NCBI GenBank assembly: GCA_032358255.1
Contig: JAULBX010003777.1
Coordinates: 62,001-126,000 of the forward strand
Reading direction: 5' to 3'
Length of the DNA: 64,000 nucleotides
Source of the DNA: Heterotrichella gracilis
Taxonomy: Eukaryota; Sar; Xanthophyceae; Tribonematales; Xanthonemataceae
Shown: piece after piece, positions 1 to 14,200 of the stretch
How the letters are laid out: each line of letters starts with the position of its first letter
Numbering within the stretch: the first letter of the stretch is position 1
Made by a program: the position numbers and the translations under genes
The notes under the pieces: model-generated
The model's database searches: none
What the model was told of the DNA's origin: nothing
The model's input: the letters and a program-made list of their open reading frames with translations, nothing else

Positions 1-546
1 ACCTGCTGCTGTGGCATATATTACATTCATATTACTTAGGTGCTTTTCATAATGCTGTACCCGTGCTGGTGTGTGACATTGTCAAGATTGGTCAGCTCAA
101 CTTCCTAATAAATACCTCCGGGAATTATTTAAGAAAGGGTTCAAGCAACAAGGTGTTGCACTAGGGTAGTAACTGCCATGCACTTTCGTATCATAACCAT
201 TTTGCGTTAAGTTAATCAACTGCATATCAAGCAAGGGTAATTTCAGTGATGGCATCGTCTATGTCACCAGACCCTTAGGTTGCATCTCCTCCCTCGGTGC
301 TGCACTGTCAAGCTCCTCGGAGCCCACTTATCACAGTACGGTAGCTGGAGACATGCCCTACATGCCTCGATGCTGATGCCTCCCACATGATCAGGTCTTG
401 TACCTGCAGGAGACATTATGGACTGGAGGGCAATGTCCTGAGCTTCCTGTTCGCTCAACCCATTTTTCACTTGATCCTCCCTACTCGCCAGTTTAGCCAT
501 TGGCAGCCGCTGGAGTAGCACGTTATCTTTTTCTATTCCTTTTCAG
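1..546. other. Non-coding left flank, probably intron of copy A
   Basis: No exon of the cysteine-rich gene is visible here. From about position 350 the sequence resembles the intron that precedes the matching exon of copy B (around 8930-9000). This stretch is therefore most likely intron, and the first exons of copy A (signal peptide and the next exon) should lie left of the window. It ends in a normal acceptor just before 547. Confidence 0.5.
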
Positions 547-3500
547 GTCTTGGCTGCAGCCGATGCGCAGGTGGTGACATCCTCATGCAGCAGCTGGTCC
601 TGGACACATTTGACTCCCACACCGGTACAGTTACATCAAAGGGACAGGTGCAGCTCTTTGTGCAGCCCAAACGCCTTAACTGTGCCACAGCCATTGACTA
701 CCTGGGGTGTGTCACATGCCATGCAGGTGAATGCATAGGAATGTAACCAATTGCAAGGTCTGCAGTAGGGAATATCCCCTCCTTGCACTTGGCAAAAACA
801 GTATATTGTTGCACCATGGGCGGCCATAGTAGCATGCTGGTAAACTTGCCTGTGAAGCTGTTGCCAATGCTTTCAATGAGGCAACATGACCAGACATGGC
901 CACATTGCTGTGCACTGCAGACCTTGCGCAGCTATCGATCCCATACCTGTGTACTACTACTGCTTGATTAGGTCTGATACACAAGCTTAGCCACATATCC
1001 ACCTTTGTCCTTACTTGTGCGCCCTGCGCCCTCCACATTTCCAATTTGACCTCGTGTTGACAGGCGCGTCCCGGATATTGGAGGCATTCTTCTACAACGC
1101 CGATGCCAATTACATCGCCAATGTCACTGCCTATTCCACAGGTATCAGGCGGTGGATGTGGCATGATAAATATGGGAACGTTACACAAACGCCCGCAAAA
1201 TACCAATATACCTCCAGGGCCTGCAGGCCATGGCCATTTGATCAATGATGTGCAGTAATGGTGGTCTCACACTAGGCTAGCTAGCTCTGTATGAAAGCTG
1301 CGTAGATTTATCTACCTACTCAGTAGTATAGTATCACTTTTTTGTATCAGAGCTTGTTGATATAGATCGTCACTGTGGTACCAGTGGAGGGCTAAGGGTC
1401 ACCCACTGAATGGTGGCCATGAGTGCTAGGATGACAAGTGGTTGATATTTTTTATTGGGGTCGATAGTATGAGCCATACTTGCCTTACATCATGGTAATT
1501 GACGCTTGCCCAGGGTTCTCCTGCATGCCCTGCTCGTGGCTGGGCTGTAGCGCTGCTGCCTGCAAGGACAATGTTGGCTGCACCTCCTGCCCTGCTGGCA
1601 AGTACCTAGGGTATAGCCGAGACCCCAAGGTGCCCATCTCTGTACGCATCTGCGCCGCCCCATACAAGTCTACCAAGGCAAACTGCATGTGAGTGGTTAC
1701 CATTGTACTGTATGTCAACCACGTGAATTCAACTCCTAAAACGCAAGCTTTATCTGTGGAATGAGGATTTGTTAGGGGATGTTTGCGTGGTGGAGATCAA
1801 CTCCAGAAGTGATCCTACATTATTTTGTCATATTACGTATGTATACAAAAGAGCATTGCATCTGCTGGCAGGGTTGAGAATGACGTGCCCAGATTGCATT
1901 GCTTTTGATATTGAGCATCCAGAAGCTTACCTCCCTGTGCAGGCGGTTTGCCCCTAGTGGGGCATGTGCTCAGTGCGCCCAGGGATACATGCTATACCGG
2001 CCGGCGCCTACCGCTGGGTACCCCAAAGAGGGTGCACCAAACAGTTTGCCACTCAACCTGGCCAACACACAGTGCAGACACTGTGCAGAATATGGCAGGT
2101 AGGTGGTGCTTGGCCCAGGGCCAACTGCTGCAACAAGGTGGTTGGCCCATGGGCGCCTACAACTTGTTGAACAGTTTAATCCATGTGCACATCAGCAAGA
2201 GTGGACCTTTGAGAAACTGCTGGTCTTCTGTGAAGGCAATGTGCAATTATGGGATCACATCCAAACTTCATATTAAAGCTGGATATCCCGGTTTGACCAG
2301 TCGACTGACAAATAATTACATGAAGTCTTTCTGGGTTGGCCCTACCAAGCCTTCCTGCAAATTGCCAGGTTGATCTGTTCCCCAATTATTGTGTGATACT
2401 TTCACAGATGCGGCACTGGGTGCGACTCAGCCAAGGGGTGCACCTCCTGCCCCAAGAACTACCTGCGTGTACGCGATTTCAAGAGTGCCATGATAGGTTC
2501 CAAGGTGTGCCGCAGCTGCCAGGAGGTGCTGGGGTGCAAGGAGTGCAATGGTAAAACAGGCTGCACAGGCAATTGCCCAGGTAAGGCCCATCCTTCTAAA
2601 CCATTTTGGGCTGCCGGTACATCATCTCATTGGGAAGGAAGTACATGCATCAATGGCACAATGATAATAATTGTCACAGGTGCCCAGCGGCATGACGACC
2701 ACTCAAGGACACCTCGGCATGGCCGATCACTCAATGAATAACCGCAGCATGGCTTGATGATTTAACGGAATCCTTATGTGTACAGCAGGCCCTGCGGTAT
2801 GGTCTCCCTGGCATTGACATATCACATATCGCCAGTGTCAAAATCCTATGTTACATCAGTAAAATCACTGCCACTCCTGCCTGGTGCACGCACACACACA
2901 CACACACACACGCACACGCCTGGTGCTTTGCTTGCCTTACGGGAGCTGCCTGCCACTGCAGCTAGGTACAGCAGAACAGACATTGCAGTGCAGTTTGTTT
3001 AACTGATGAATCAATTATGACAATGTCCGTCCTTCTCCTCTCTTTTCTCGTGTTTTTTCTGGCTTGGCCTGTGCCTTGCCCCGGGTGCCCTTGTAACTTT
3101 GGCTCCGCAGGAAAATAAATAAATAAATAAATCAATGTCCACCCTTGTGCAGCCAACTCTTTTCCAGCCACTGCCGCCAAGACTGGCCAGGTCTACCCCT
3201 CACTGGCTGGCCTGAAGACATGCGCGCACTTTGGCAACAGCCTGTGTGCAGTCGCAAAGCCAGAGATTGGCTGCACCAAATGCAAGGCGGGTGGCAAGCT
3301 GTCCCCCTTCTACCCGCCCTATGCTTACATTGCAGATTATCAAAGCGTCTCCCGCATGTGCGTGACTCAGAACTGCCGCCGTGATGGCTGCGCCACGTGC
3401 GACTCCTAGGGCTGCCTCACGTGTCCCAAGGGGTCCTACATGGAGAGTGCACACTCCTGCACCACCTGCAGCAAATCGGTAAGTGGTGTTCCATGATACT

Positions 3501-6273
3501 TGCATTGAACATGCGCCAGCCTAGACTCAGCAGAGAAGTCCATATTCATCATCACCGATGACAGATGTGCAGATATGACGGATCAATTTAATCTATATAT
3601 TTAATTGCCCTACCTACCTGCGCCTTGTGGATGTGCAGTTTGGGGCTGGCTGCTCCGCCTGCAACCCCAAAGCTGGCTGCACCTCCCCGTCACCCAAGGG
3701 CTTCTACAAGCTGAATCATTTGGTAATGGACACCTCTCATTACCTGGAGGACCACACGATTACCTACACAAATGGCACTGTCAGCCTGTACAAATGCCCC
3801 TCCAATTGTGCAAAGTGTGAGAACAACAAGGGGTGCACAGCCTGCAAGTCAGGGTATACCTATCAAGGGGGCTTGCGCGATTATGATGATTTCGGGGGGA
3901 TTAAACATGGGAAATGCATTTCCGTGTCTAGTCTCAACTGCGCCAAGTCAAATGCCAAGGGGTGCACGTCATGCAAGAAGGGATATTTTGCAAAGAAGGT
4001 GTGTTTTATAGTTCATACATGTGGTGTATTTAGTGCCATGCATCCAAAGGGATACCAGCCATTCAGGGGCTGCAACCACCGCTTGTGTACTGCTGCAAAG
4101 TACCTCACTCCAATTGCCACCTGCTGTTTATATGTAAGCTTTGTGACACAGCCACGCCATGACGCACATGCCGAAAAATGGCTTTTCCGATACATATGTC
4201 ACACCAACGAGGTGGCAATGGTAGCCAACCTAACTGCTGTATGGCTGTGTGCAGGAGCCGTACTACCAGGGCAGCATGAACGTGTGCGTGCAGTGCCCAT
4301 CGGGCTGTGCCGGTGCCTGTGTGGCGGACAAGGGGTGCCGCAAGTGCAAGGTGAGCAGGGTTGTGGTGAACATCCATCACATATCCCTTGACCTTTGGCG
4401 CCGCGACGAAAACAATATCCCTTGTCTAACAGTGCTGCTGATAATTGCATGCACTGATCACGGTTTTAAGCACGTCAGGTGTTTCAAAGTCATTCCTCCC
4501 TAGGCCCTACTCTACCTATATCAGCCTAACTGTGAAAAGTAGAAACATCAGAAATAACACCATGCTTTCATGCTATTTTGGTCTTTCTTGTCCATGGAAG
4601 CAATGTGTCTATTTCACTGGTCTATATCTACAGTCGTTTTAAGCTGCGGGCAACCTATTTTCTGGTACTTAAAGGAAATCCATACTTTGCAAAATGCAAC
4701 ATTGTCAATGCAGATGTCAATGTTGAGTGTGGGGTTCCTGACAAATACTTTTTACAAAGCAGTTGGTCATATGCATACATCATGCAATGGTGATTGAAAG
4801 TGCACTTTGAAGTTGACCACTAGTACCTGATGGTGAACCTCTTGCTGCAGGCCGGCTACTACAGGTCAGATGACAATGCTTCCCCATGGCAGGTGGAGCA
4901 AGACAGCACCTACTCATCATGCGACATATGCCAAATTATAGATTCACCTCTTTCTCGTGCTGGCTACGAGAAGGTAGATGGTTGTCTCACGTGCTCCCAG
5001 GACGCTGGCTGCTCTTCATGCAAGCCAGGATACTATAAGTGAGTGTGGCCAGTGCTAATGGTGATGTTTCAGCAGTTGTCCAAGTCAAACATGTAGCGGG
5101 TTGTTCGTACTGCGTGCGCTCTTTTGCCTGGTGCTGGTGCCACCAAATTGGCGAACCCTTGCAGCGGATAGCATCCCTTGACAAGTTTGGAGACAGTTGC
5201 AATGTATGCACGGCAGGAAATTGGTGGCGTTGTCTGACAGGTTTCCTCTCCGAGGGTCTCTGAGAGGATGTATTTGTAGTGACTCACTGTGATCCTGTGT
5301 CACTTGATGTTGATATTTCAATCACAGCTGTCTTCTGTCAAAGACAGTAACATTCTCGGGACCACCATGACATGTATGTTCATTTCAGGTGGGCACCAGA
5401 ATTTGGCGCCATGTCCACATCCTGCTATCCCTGCAACGACTCCCCTGAAGTGCCAACTACCACAAAGGCGGACTGCACGGCGCGCGGGTGTGTGAATGGC
5501 AAAGGCTGCAGCAAGTGCCCGGTGGGATATGTGCACATCCCCGCCACTGAGTATGAACCTCCAACCTGCACCAAGTGCAACGTGCTAGGCATGGGCTGCA
5601 CCAACTGCGATGCTACCAAGGTACGTGGTTCTGACCATTGAACAACGCAGCAGCTTGCGACGTCAACAGAGCTTACATAGTTGATATGTGTAAACTGGTT
5701 GTTGGGTAAGCATCTCCCCATTAAAATGGCTTCTAGGTACCTTTTTGCAAATGAATAGCAACATCAAACATATTATATCTGTTGATGTAGCTGACGCCAT
5801 CCATTGGGCTGTTTTACTAGTGCATCTGCTAAGACATGTATGGGTGAATCCCCAAGGCATGCCCAATTATTAGTACTGATAATATGCACAGAAATGCAGA
5901 ATTTACCAAAGTATGGAGAGGATTAATACCACTCTGTGCTCGTCAGGGCTGCAAGACGTGCCCCAAGGGGTACTATAAGGAGTCAGTCACACCCACCACC
6001 TGCGTCCCCTGTCCCACCGGCTGCGCAGAGTGCGAGGATGGGCTGGGCTGCATCAGCTGCGCACCAAATTTCTTTGAAGTAGGTCGCGATGTTAACTGGG
6101 GTGGTAAATGGGATGGATACGAATACATCACGGGCTGCAACAGCTGCCCCCTGTACCTGGGCTGCCAGGGCTGCCACGCCACCAAGGGCTGCATTGCGTG
6201 CGGTCCAGGTGAGAAGAAAGTTTCTGCAGGATTCCAAGATAATGAAAATATGATGATGTGCGTGGCTGCATAG
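547..6273 (+). CDS. Cysteine-rich secreted-type protein, copy A (5' partial, in-frame TAG)
   Basis: Eleven exons: 547-726, 1064-1141, 1514-1688, 1943-2098, 2408-2580, 3153-3478, 3639-3998, 4255-4350, 4851-5038, 5389-5620 and 5947-6273, all bounded by GT-AG, with phases that join without a shift. The product (about 760 residues in the window) is built from repeated C-x2-C and G-C-x2-C-x2-G-Y units such as GCTSCPAGKY and GCKTCPKGYY. These resemble furin-like and growth-factor-receptor cysteine-rich repeats, and Giardia-type surface proteins in general style. No membrane anchor follows; it ends in TAG at 6271-6273. Exon 6 contains TAG at 3407-3409 where copy B has CAG (Gln), in the context DS-stop-GCLTCPKG. 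Either this copy is a pseudogene or young null allele, or the base is an error. TAG is a normal stop in neighbouring genes, so recoding is unlikely. Function unknown; extracellular matrix, cell wall or surface are guesses. Confidence 0.8.
2887..2918. repeat. (CA)n microsatellite
   Basis: A run of alternating CA with a few G interruptions lies in the intron between exons 5 and 6 of copy A. The equivalent intron of copy B has no such run, so the repeat arose after the duplication or was lost from B. Confidence 0.9.
3112..3132. repeat. (AAAT)n short tandem repeat, possible retroelement tail
   Basis: Five or so AAAT units immediately follow a GC-richer block (about 3020-3110), only 20 bases before the exon 6 acceptor. 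The equivalent intron of copy B lacks both the block and the tail. A short retroelement insertion ending in a tetranucleotide tail would explain this, but no target-site duplication was confirmed. Confidence 0.5.
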
Positions 6274-8223
6274 CGCCCGGATAAAGCTTCCAACGGTGGT
6301 AGCCCTTGCCACATGAAAATTAGTTAAGAGCTCCTTCACCCGCAGATGTGGATGCAATAGGTATGCGCACCCCTGTTTGATTTTTTGGTTCTCACGTTTT
6401 GCTGCAAATATATGTACGCAAAGTAGGGCTTGCTATGCTTAATGAACATATGAGGTTGGCAATCCCCCTCAGGGTTTGTCTGGGCCACTTTATTATAATC
6501 AGAGGTAGTGGCACTGAAGATAGTGGTAAATTTCTGGTCAAAGTGATTTCCTATTGCAACGCAAAGTCTTGTTTGCACCACATTCCACATTCAAGGGCTT
6601 TCAAACTTTACCTGCCATGCATGGCGCTGTGCATACTACCACCATCACTCACCGTTCTGTTTAATGGTGAAATATTCAGCCCCTTTATGCTGTCAATCAG
6701 CATGCCAAGGCACACTGGACACACGCCCCACTTGTTGCAAGCATTGGATTATGCAGCAATAGTGGGGCTTTTAACCCTAAACTCGCTAGCTGACATAGCG
6801 GCTACCACCAGCAATTTGAAGTCTGAGGTTTCTTCTTTACAAATTCAGTCGAAGATCTCTGTGACGTGAGGTATTCAACACCACCAGCCTTCTTTTCAGC
6901 AGTCAAGTCAGAGCACTAAACCCTATAAACCCTAAGCCCCCTCCCGCCCACCACCACCAACGTCATCACATCACCCTCCTGCCCAGAAGCAGGTGGTGCA
7001 CTGCGCTGTATTTCTGGCAGTGGGCAACAGCTATCAGCCTCCAGTGTCAACAGACTTCGTGACACTGCGAGCCCAGCTGTCCGCACAGTCCGCACCCAAA
7101 TGCATGCATACGGTGCAATCCAAGGCAAAGTTGGGAAGCCCCCTGTGCACACTGTATATTGGGTTTATCCTGCGACGCCAGTGTGAATAGCTCGCAGTAC
7201 CGAAAACTTGCGTTGGATGGGATCGTCAACGATTTGGTACGAACCGTATCTGTGACGAGATATGCTGTAGGTGACGTTCACGTAGTCGTTTAACAAGGAG
7301 CCACTCCCCGCGGGATCCTGTTTACTTGGGTTCTCCTGTTCCAGGAGACATATCGACGTGCGCGTCGCTGTGGCTATAAACTCCCGGTAAGTCAGGTTTG
7401 TTATTGGAATGCTGTTGGCGCCACCACTGGAAAAGAAGAACGGTGCACGCGGGGCAACGGGGTGCACCTTCGAACAACTAGGTATCTGCTTCTATGGCAA
7501 CATAGTATGCCTTCTTCTATTTAGTTATGGTTGTAGTCTCCTTGTTGAAAGGCTAACCTGTAATTGCTTGTTCAACGGCATGCATGCGGTTGGGTGACAG
7601 GCTTCTCGTGGATCCGGAACTGACTGCTCACACTTGGAACAGCGCATGCGTTTGTGACTCTTGGCGGGAACAGGCAATCGCCATGACAGCTGTCTGTATA
7701 CGTAAGGGACGTGCTTCTGAAGGACTTGTGTTAGGTGAGAGACCTTCTACTTCCTTGTGCGCATCTAAAACTGCACGACCAATCGCAATGCACACCAGTG
7801 CTTGTCTGCGCCTAGGTGGACGTGTGGCAGGTGTGTGCAACTATGTTATCTGTGCCTAAGCCTTGTCCTAATGTTAGGTGTGTTGGGAAACTTCTTCCTT
7901 GCTCTTTCCGCCGGTTATTTCATGCAATTGTTAGTTAGTTAGTTAATTACATGCAAGCCAGCAAAATAGCCAGATTAGCAGTCAGTCTTGCACATGCGGC
8001 GCCACGCAGCTCTTTCCTGGCACTGTTTGAACCATCTATTGATCCCACGCGACTTGAGGTCCTGCTGGAGAAGGTCAGCCCACGTGGCCCTAGGCTTACC
8101 TACCCCCTTTGCCCCCTCTACCCTACCAAACACCATACATTTAGGAATTCATGCAATAGCAATAAACATAAGGGGATTGCGCAGATGTATCTGACTTTGA
8201 TCCTCTCCTCGTTTTGCCCCAAG
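6274..8223. other. Spacer between the two cysteine-rich copies
   Basis: About 1.9 kb with no recognised gene. It should hold the 3' flank of copy A and the promoter and first coding segment of copy B. A minus-strand open frame at 7165-7467 (100 codons, starting MHPVAPRAPFFF) has no recognised family and is probably chance. A TTAG tandem lies near 7932-7946. Confidence 0.5.
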
Positions 8224-11200
8224 GCTTGCTGTTTCTCCTGGCGGTGTGCCAAGTGCAGCTGGGTGCTGGAGAGTGGCTTGATAGTACTAATGGTACCGGG
8301 CGGCGGGTGCTTGCTGCTACCACCTCCTGCAAGGCAGGAGGAGCTGGCTGTGCACAGTGCGTGGAACTACACAGCACCTGCAGCAAGTAAGGCTTGCCTT
8401 TGAGGCCTTGTACTGAAACACTGGTGTGTGTGTAGATCTTGCCATGTTTCTACCTCGAGGCTCGCTCCCTCCGTGATCATGATCTCTGAAGCCTTACTAT
8501 GCTGATCATGATTTCTGAAGCCTTACTGATGCAATCCTCCATGCACGCAGGTGTAAGTCCGGGTACACCCTAATCGGCGTTCAAGAGTGGTCCAAGTGCT
8601 TCAGCTGCAAGGACTTGCGCTGCCCCAATGGTGCCTGTGTGCCAGGTGTGTGTCCTAACCCTACCTAGGTAAATGACTGAAGAGTAACTCCCAGTACTGT
8701 ACCTTGGCCTACAACTTATTGCTTCAAAACGTTTCCGTGTCCCCCTCACCTGATGACTCACCCCCACTGGGATGGAACCGCGGCTGGGATTAGCTCCTGA
8801 GATAAGCACAGTGGTAGCTGTGGAGCCATTGTGCAATAGGTGCAAGCAAATGGCCTTCAGAGGGCCGCTCTAGTAATCCGCCTTCGTAAGTTCCCTTCCC
8901 TTCGTCATTTTTAGTGGCTGACATGGCCCGATGCTGATGCGTCCATCACGTCTTGTAAATGGTAGGAGACATAGTGGACAGTATGCATAGCCCTGGGCCT
9001 CCCCTCCACTCAATTTTATCCATTGTGACTGCTCAAGAATTCGGCAGGGCATCTATTACTCTTCATTTTCTTTCCCAGGTCTCGGCTGCAGCCGATGTGC
9101 AGGCGGGGACATCCTCATGCAGGAGCTGGTCGTCGACTCCTACCAATCAGACTCTGGGGCAGGTTCAGACAATGCAAAGGTGCAGCGCTGCGTGCCGCCA
9201 AAGGCCCTGGGATGCGCCACAGCCGTTGACTACCTGGGCTGCACCACATGCCCTGCAGGTGAGTACCAAGAAATGCAATCAGTTCTGCAGTAGCGGATAC
9301 GTTTTGAACCCTGATACGTTGAACTTGGACCTGATTGTGAACTTTGTTGCAGGCACATCCCAAATCCTGGAGGCATTTTACTACAACGTCAATGACGTGC
9401 AGTCGGAGATTGCTGCTTTCAGTTCCTCCAACGGCATGCAAGGGACCACCACCTACTCAACAGGTACTAAACGGTGGAAAGAAATTTTGCACAAATTTTG
9501 TGCCGTATAAGCTACACAAACGCTGCTGGCAATTGGGTCACACAAATGGCGGCTTTAGCCATGTTTGCGGTAAAGTAATTTTATAACAGCAAAAACACAA
9601 AATGCAACAACAAAAATCTAAATACCAATTAAGGTATCAATTCAGTTGCATTGATAGTTGCAAGCTAGCTCTGTATGAAGAGCTTGTTGACACAGCTGCA
9701 GGTGTAGATGTAGTGGGATCCAAGCTAAATAGCTGTCGCCGTCATGCTACTGTGGTGAAGGCAACGCAGGATGCATTTGACTTTCACATCTATTGACAGG
9801 TGTCATTGTGGATGGCAGATGTGCAAAGCTGAGTGGTTGAAAATTACCTTATTCAAACACACGCGCAGGGTATTCCTGCGTGCCCTGCTCCAAGCTGGGC
9901 TGCAGCGCTGATGCCTGCAAGGACACGGTTGGCTGCACCTCCTGCCCTGCTGGCAAATACCTAGGTTTTAGCCCAGTCCCTCAGGTGCCCATCTCCACAC
10001 GCACCTGCGTTGCCTTGCCCAGCTCTACCAAGGCCAATTGCAAGTAAGTGCATAGCACATGCGCAGCAACACATGGTATACTAAAGTTTGTCATCAAGAG
10101 TCAAATGTGGCAAAGCAAGAGTAAAGCTAAGTTTGGTGGTTGAGCTGTTGTGCATGCATTCAGTCTTTTACTTGGGTGCCCTGGTGCTAGCCAGTGGCCC
10201 CTTCACTCAGCCTCTGTGTGTTCCCTTTCTTCCCTTTTCTTTTTTTCGTTTTCTTTCCTTCTTCATTTGAACGCACCGGAGTCATCTGCAGCGACCTGAA
10301 TCCAATACTGAATTGCTTGAAACCTTGCTGTGCAGGCGCGTTGGCGCCAGTGGAATATGTGCTGAGTGCGCTCAGGGCTACATGCTGCACCGGCCACTGC
10401 CTAGCACGACAGGCATTATCTTGGAAGGTGCAGCGTACAGCCTGCCTCTCAATCTTGCCAACACACAGTGCAGGAGCTGCGCATCTTATGGCAGGTAGGT
10501 GGGACTCTTTGAGGACCTGCTAGCGGCAACAAGGTGGCTACAGGCAGCGCAACCAGGTTACTGTACTGGTTGGTTTGGCATATCAACCACTACAGTAGCC
10601 TGGCAGAATGACCCCAAACCATAAACCCAGACCCTAAATCCTAAACCCCAAACAAAGGTGGCTACAGCAGGAGGACTGGAATATATCAGCACCTCCTGGC
10701 TACAGCCAGCTCAACCCACATCAATGGCTGCGCCATCCCATCCCATCCCATGCCAATCACGTGGCCACGTTACAAGTACTTGGCTTACTTCCTTGTTTTG
10801 GTCCCTACAGGTGCCCCACCGGGTGCGACTCAGCCAAGGGTTGCACCTCCTGTCCCAAGAACTTCCTGCTGCTGCCCAACCGCAACACTACCCTGGGGTC
10901 GAAGGTGTGCCGCAGCTGCCAGGAGGTGCTGGGGTGCAAGGAATGCAGTGAGAAAACTGGCTGCACAGGCAATTGCCCAGGTGAGAAGCTAGGGTTTGCA
11001 TCCAAGGAGTAGGGACAGTGGGGACGAAGGTAATCATCACTTGGCACAGTGTGGTGTCAGAATCCTTCAAGGACTGCAACTTCACCGCTGCGTCATCAGT
11101 GCAATGGATATCTCAGCATAGGCCCATGGCCCATATGTACATAAAGACCATATATGGAACCTTATCATGATCACAGCTCATATGAAACAATATGGGATCA

Positions 11201-14200
11201 TGTCACAGCTAGGCCTATGTGGCAGATGTGGATTATCCGAATGATTTGCTATGCCCCATGTGATTTACCCAATGTGGCGCGGTGTTTAAGGGCCATATGT
11301 TCCCTTTTTTTCATTTGTTTTGCACTGCCACTGTTGTCTGCGACACACAAAAGCTTTCGTAGTCCCTTGCCCGCCAGTCCACATAAGAGCTGCCTCTCTA
11401 CTGCATACCTTACAGCTACTGCATACCCAAGAACATGCATTGCAGGTGCAGATTAGCTGCATAAGTCTGTGACAATGTCCACCTTTCTGCAGCCAACTCT
11501 TTTCCAGCCACTGCCGCCAAGACTGGCCAGGTCTACCCCTCACTGTCTGGCCTGAAGACGTGCGCGCACTTTGGCAACAGCCTGTGTGCAGTCGCCAAGC
11601 CAGAGATTGGCTGCACCAAATGCAAGGCGGGTGTGATGGGTGGCATGCTGGCCGCCTACACCCAGTCCACCCCCTTCACCATTAAGTATCACACCGCCTC
11701 CAAGTACATGTGCGTGAGATGCCAGGGCTGCGCGACGTGCTACTCCCAGGGCTGTCTCACGTGCCCCAAGGGCTCCTACATGCAGAATGAAACATGGCCT
11801 GACGGCCGGCTGCAAAAGTATTGCACCATCTGCAGTCAATCGGTGAGTGGTTATTATAAGTTGGTGCGTGGGCATGAAAACAGGAACTGGGGGCCATTAG
11901 GGCCATCCATGATGATCTATAACCCTTGTGTTGCACATCCCTTTCTGATGATACATGTCTAACCACGAGCAAATATTTAGAAGCCTTAGGCATTTAATCT
12001 CGTGCCATTAAAGATATTTGTTATCATGCTTATAAATATCCAATTGACAACTGCAGTGGGCGTGCCGCTGCCTAGCATAATTGCACCATTGCCGCTGATA
12101 CGATTTATTCTTTGTTAGTTTTCCTACTTTTGTATCTGTTCTGTACTAAAAACAACAACACACCTACCCGTTGGATGTGCGCAAGTGCAGTTTGGCACTG
12201 GTTGCTCCGCCTGCAATGCCAAGGCTGGCTGCACCTCCCCACCACCCAAGGGATATTACAAGGTGAAAGATGACAGTTTGGCTGTCAACCTGTACAAGTG
12301 CCCAACTGGTTGTGCAAAGTGTGCGGACAACATGGGGTGCACAGCCTGCAAACCAGGGTTTGTCTACCAAGGGGGCAACTACAATGAATATGGTGCTGCA
12401 GCTGGGGTCTGTATTCCCGTCTCCAGCCTCAATTGCGCCAAGTCAGATGCCAAGGGGTGCACGTCATGCAAGAAAGGCTACTTTGCAAAGAAGGTGCGTT
12501 GGAGGGCATACCTGGAATGCCAGGCATCCTTACTTGTAAATCAGCCATTAAAGAACCTTGTGTACATCAGAGTCTGACGTTATTCCATGGCAAGGTGGCT
12601 GCCTGAATGGCTGGTTTTTCATGGCCACCAGGGCATTATTCTGGTGGACCCACTACCTATGCACCTGTGTGTATACCAAATATGAAGTCATTTTGCGCTA
12701 ATTTGCCAACTGCGGCACCTCTTGTAGGAGGGGTTTATGAAGCCGCCAGTGCTGCAAACTCAAATGATTGAAGGCAGATTATATAAAAAATACAGGTCAG
12801 CATGTGAGACAACAAGGTGCTCTTGCCGGGCTGCAAGGCTGACTGCTGCGTTTGTGTGCGTGTGCAGGAGCCGTACTACAAGGGGAGCATCAACGTGTGC
12901 ATGCAGTGCCCCGCCAGCTGCGCCAGTGCTTGTGTGGCTAACAAGGGGTGCCTCAAGTGCAAGGTAGATACCATGGTCATTCACGTTGCCCTTATTTGAT
13001 TGTGACAATGTTGATCAGGATCGCTGCCGTGCATGACTCTGCGCAGTGTCACTCAGGATGCACACATTGTAGGGTTTGGTTTATTATCAGCATGGGCCTT
13101 AGTGTATTGAGTTTAATGACAAATGCCCAAGATCTCAGCATGGGGAAATGAACCTGATTTATGGGCAAAATCCACGTGTGATCACGAATCTCTACCGCTG
13201 TAGTTGCGCATATCAAATGGCGCTGCTGGCACACTGCAGTATGAACAGCACTACCCAACCAACACTCAGCCTCATGCTTCCAGGCTGGTTACTTTAAATC
13301 AGACGAAAATAGTACGCCATGGCAGCTGGACCCAGACAGCACCTACTCAACATGCGCTGCATGCAACATCCCAGAGGACGTCTTTTCGAATTTCCCCAAT
13401 GGCTACCAGAAGAAAGATGGTTGTCACGCTTGCACCGACCCTTCAAGCTGCTCTTCCTGCAAGCCAGGATACTACAAGTGTGTGCGGCCAGTGCTCGCCC
13501 TGGTATTTTAACCACGTAGCCAGGGGGTGGGAGAAAATTTATTTTAGACACCATCCTAAAATTGTTTGGACCCCCAGACATTTGACCCACCCACCCCCCA
13601 TTTTATTGTATTTTTAAATTTAAAGGTCTGATTTGAACACTAGGAAGGGCGCTGATGCTCTCTGGACCAGCCAAATTTATGAATGGCACCTTCTGTATTT
13701 TTAAAATTAGAATTACTGATAATAACCTAAATTAAATTGAATTTACTTTCTTGATTATATACTGGATTAATACCATTAAATGTAATGAAATAATAAAATA
13801 AATCTTAACATTATTACAAAGAATTTATATGCCCAGGGATATGTGGACCACAGCCATGTTTAGGTTGCAGCAATACCAATCTAAGTGTGTGCAAATGACA
13901 CCTTAGACCATGTGTGAGCTTGTACCATGCAGCAAACCCGTCAAATACCTCCTCAAGAAAAATATCAGGACTTTTTAAATTTCCTACTGAAATTTATTTC
14001 AAGGCCTGAACCCCCCACCCCCACCCCCACCCCAAAATATTGTCGTATTTTTTTATGGCGTTTTCATGGCAGCTAGAGGGGCCCAAGTTGTCCTCAAATG
14101 TGCATGCAAATCTGTCAACTCCACGATTGTGTCAAAAGTTGCAGATACTCCCACCCCCTGATGTAGCTACAATTTTACATTAGCTTGTGTGCTTCGGGGG

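Noticed and set aside
3407-3409. TAG read as glutamine, as in some ulvophyte algae
   Set aside because: TAG is the natural end of NDH2, NSE4, the TMEM192-like gene and both cysteine-rich copies, and no other in-frame TAG occurs in any assembled coding sequence.
7165-7467. Minus-strand gene of 100 codons in the spacer
   Set aside because: No recognised family, no splice-consistent neighbours, and composition like surrounding non-coding DNA.
8740-8790. Second hammerhead ribozyme (CCTGATGACTC...GGAACC)
   Set aside because: The GAAA core is replaced by GGAAC, stem II does not close, and a B-box reading on the other strand explains the sequence better.
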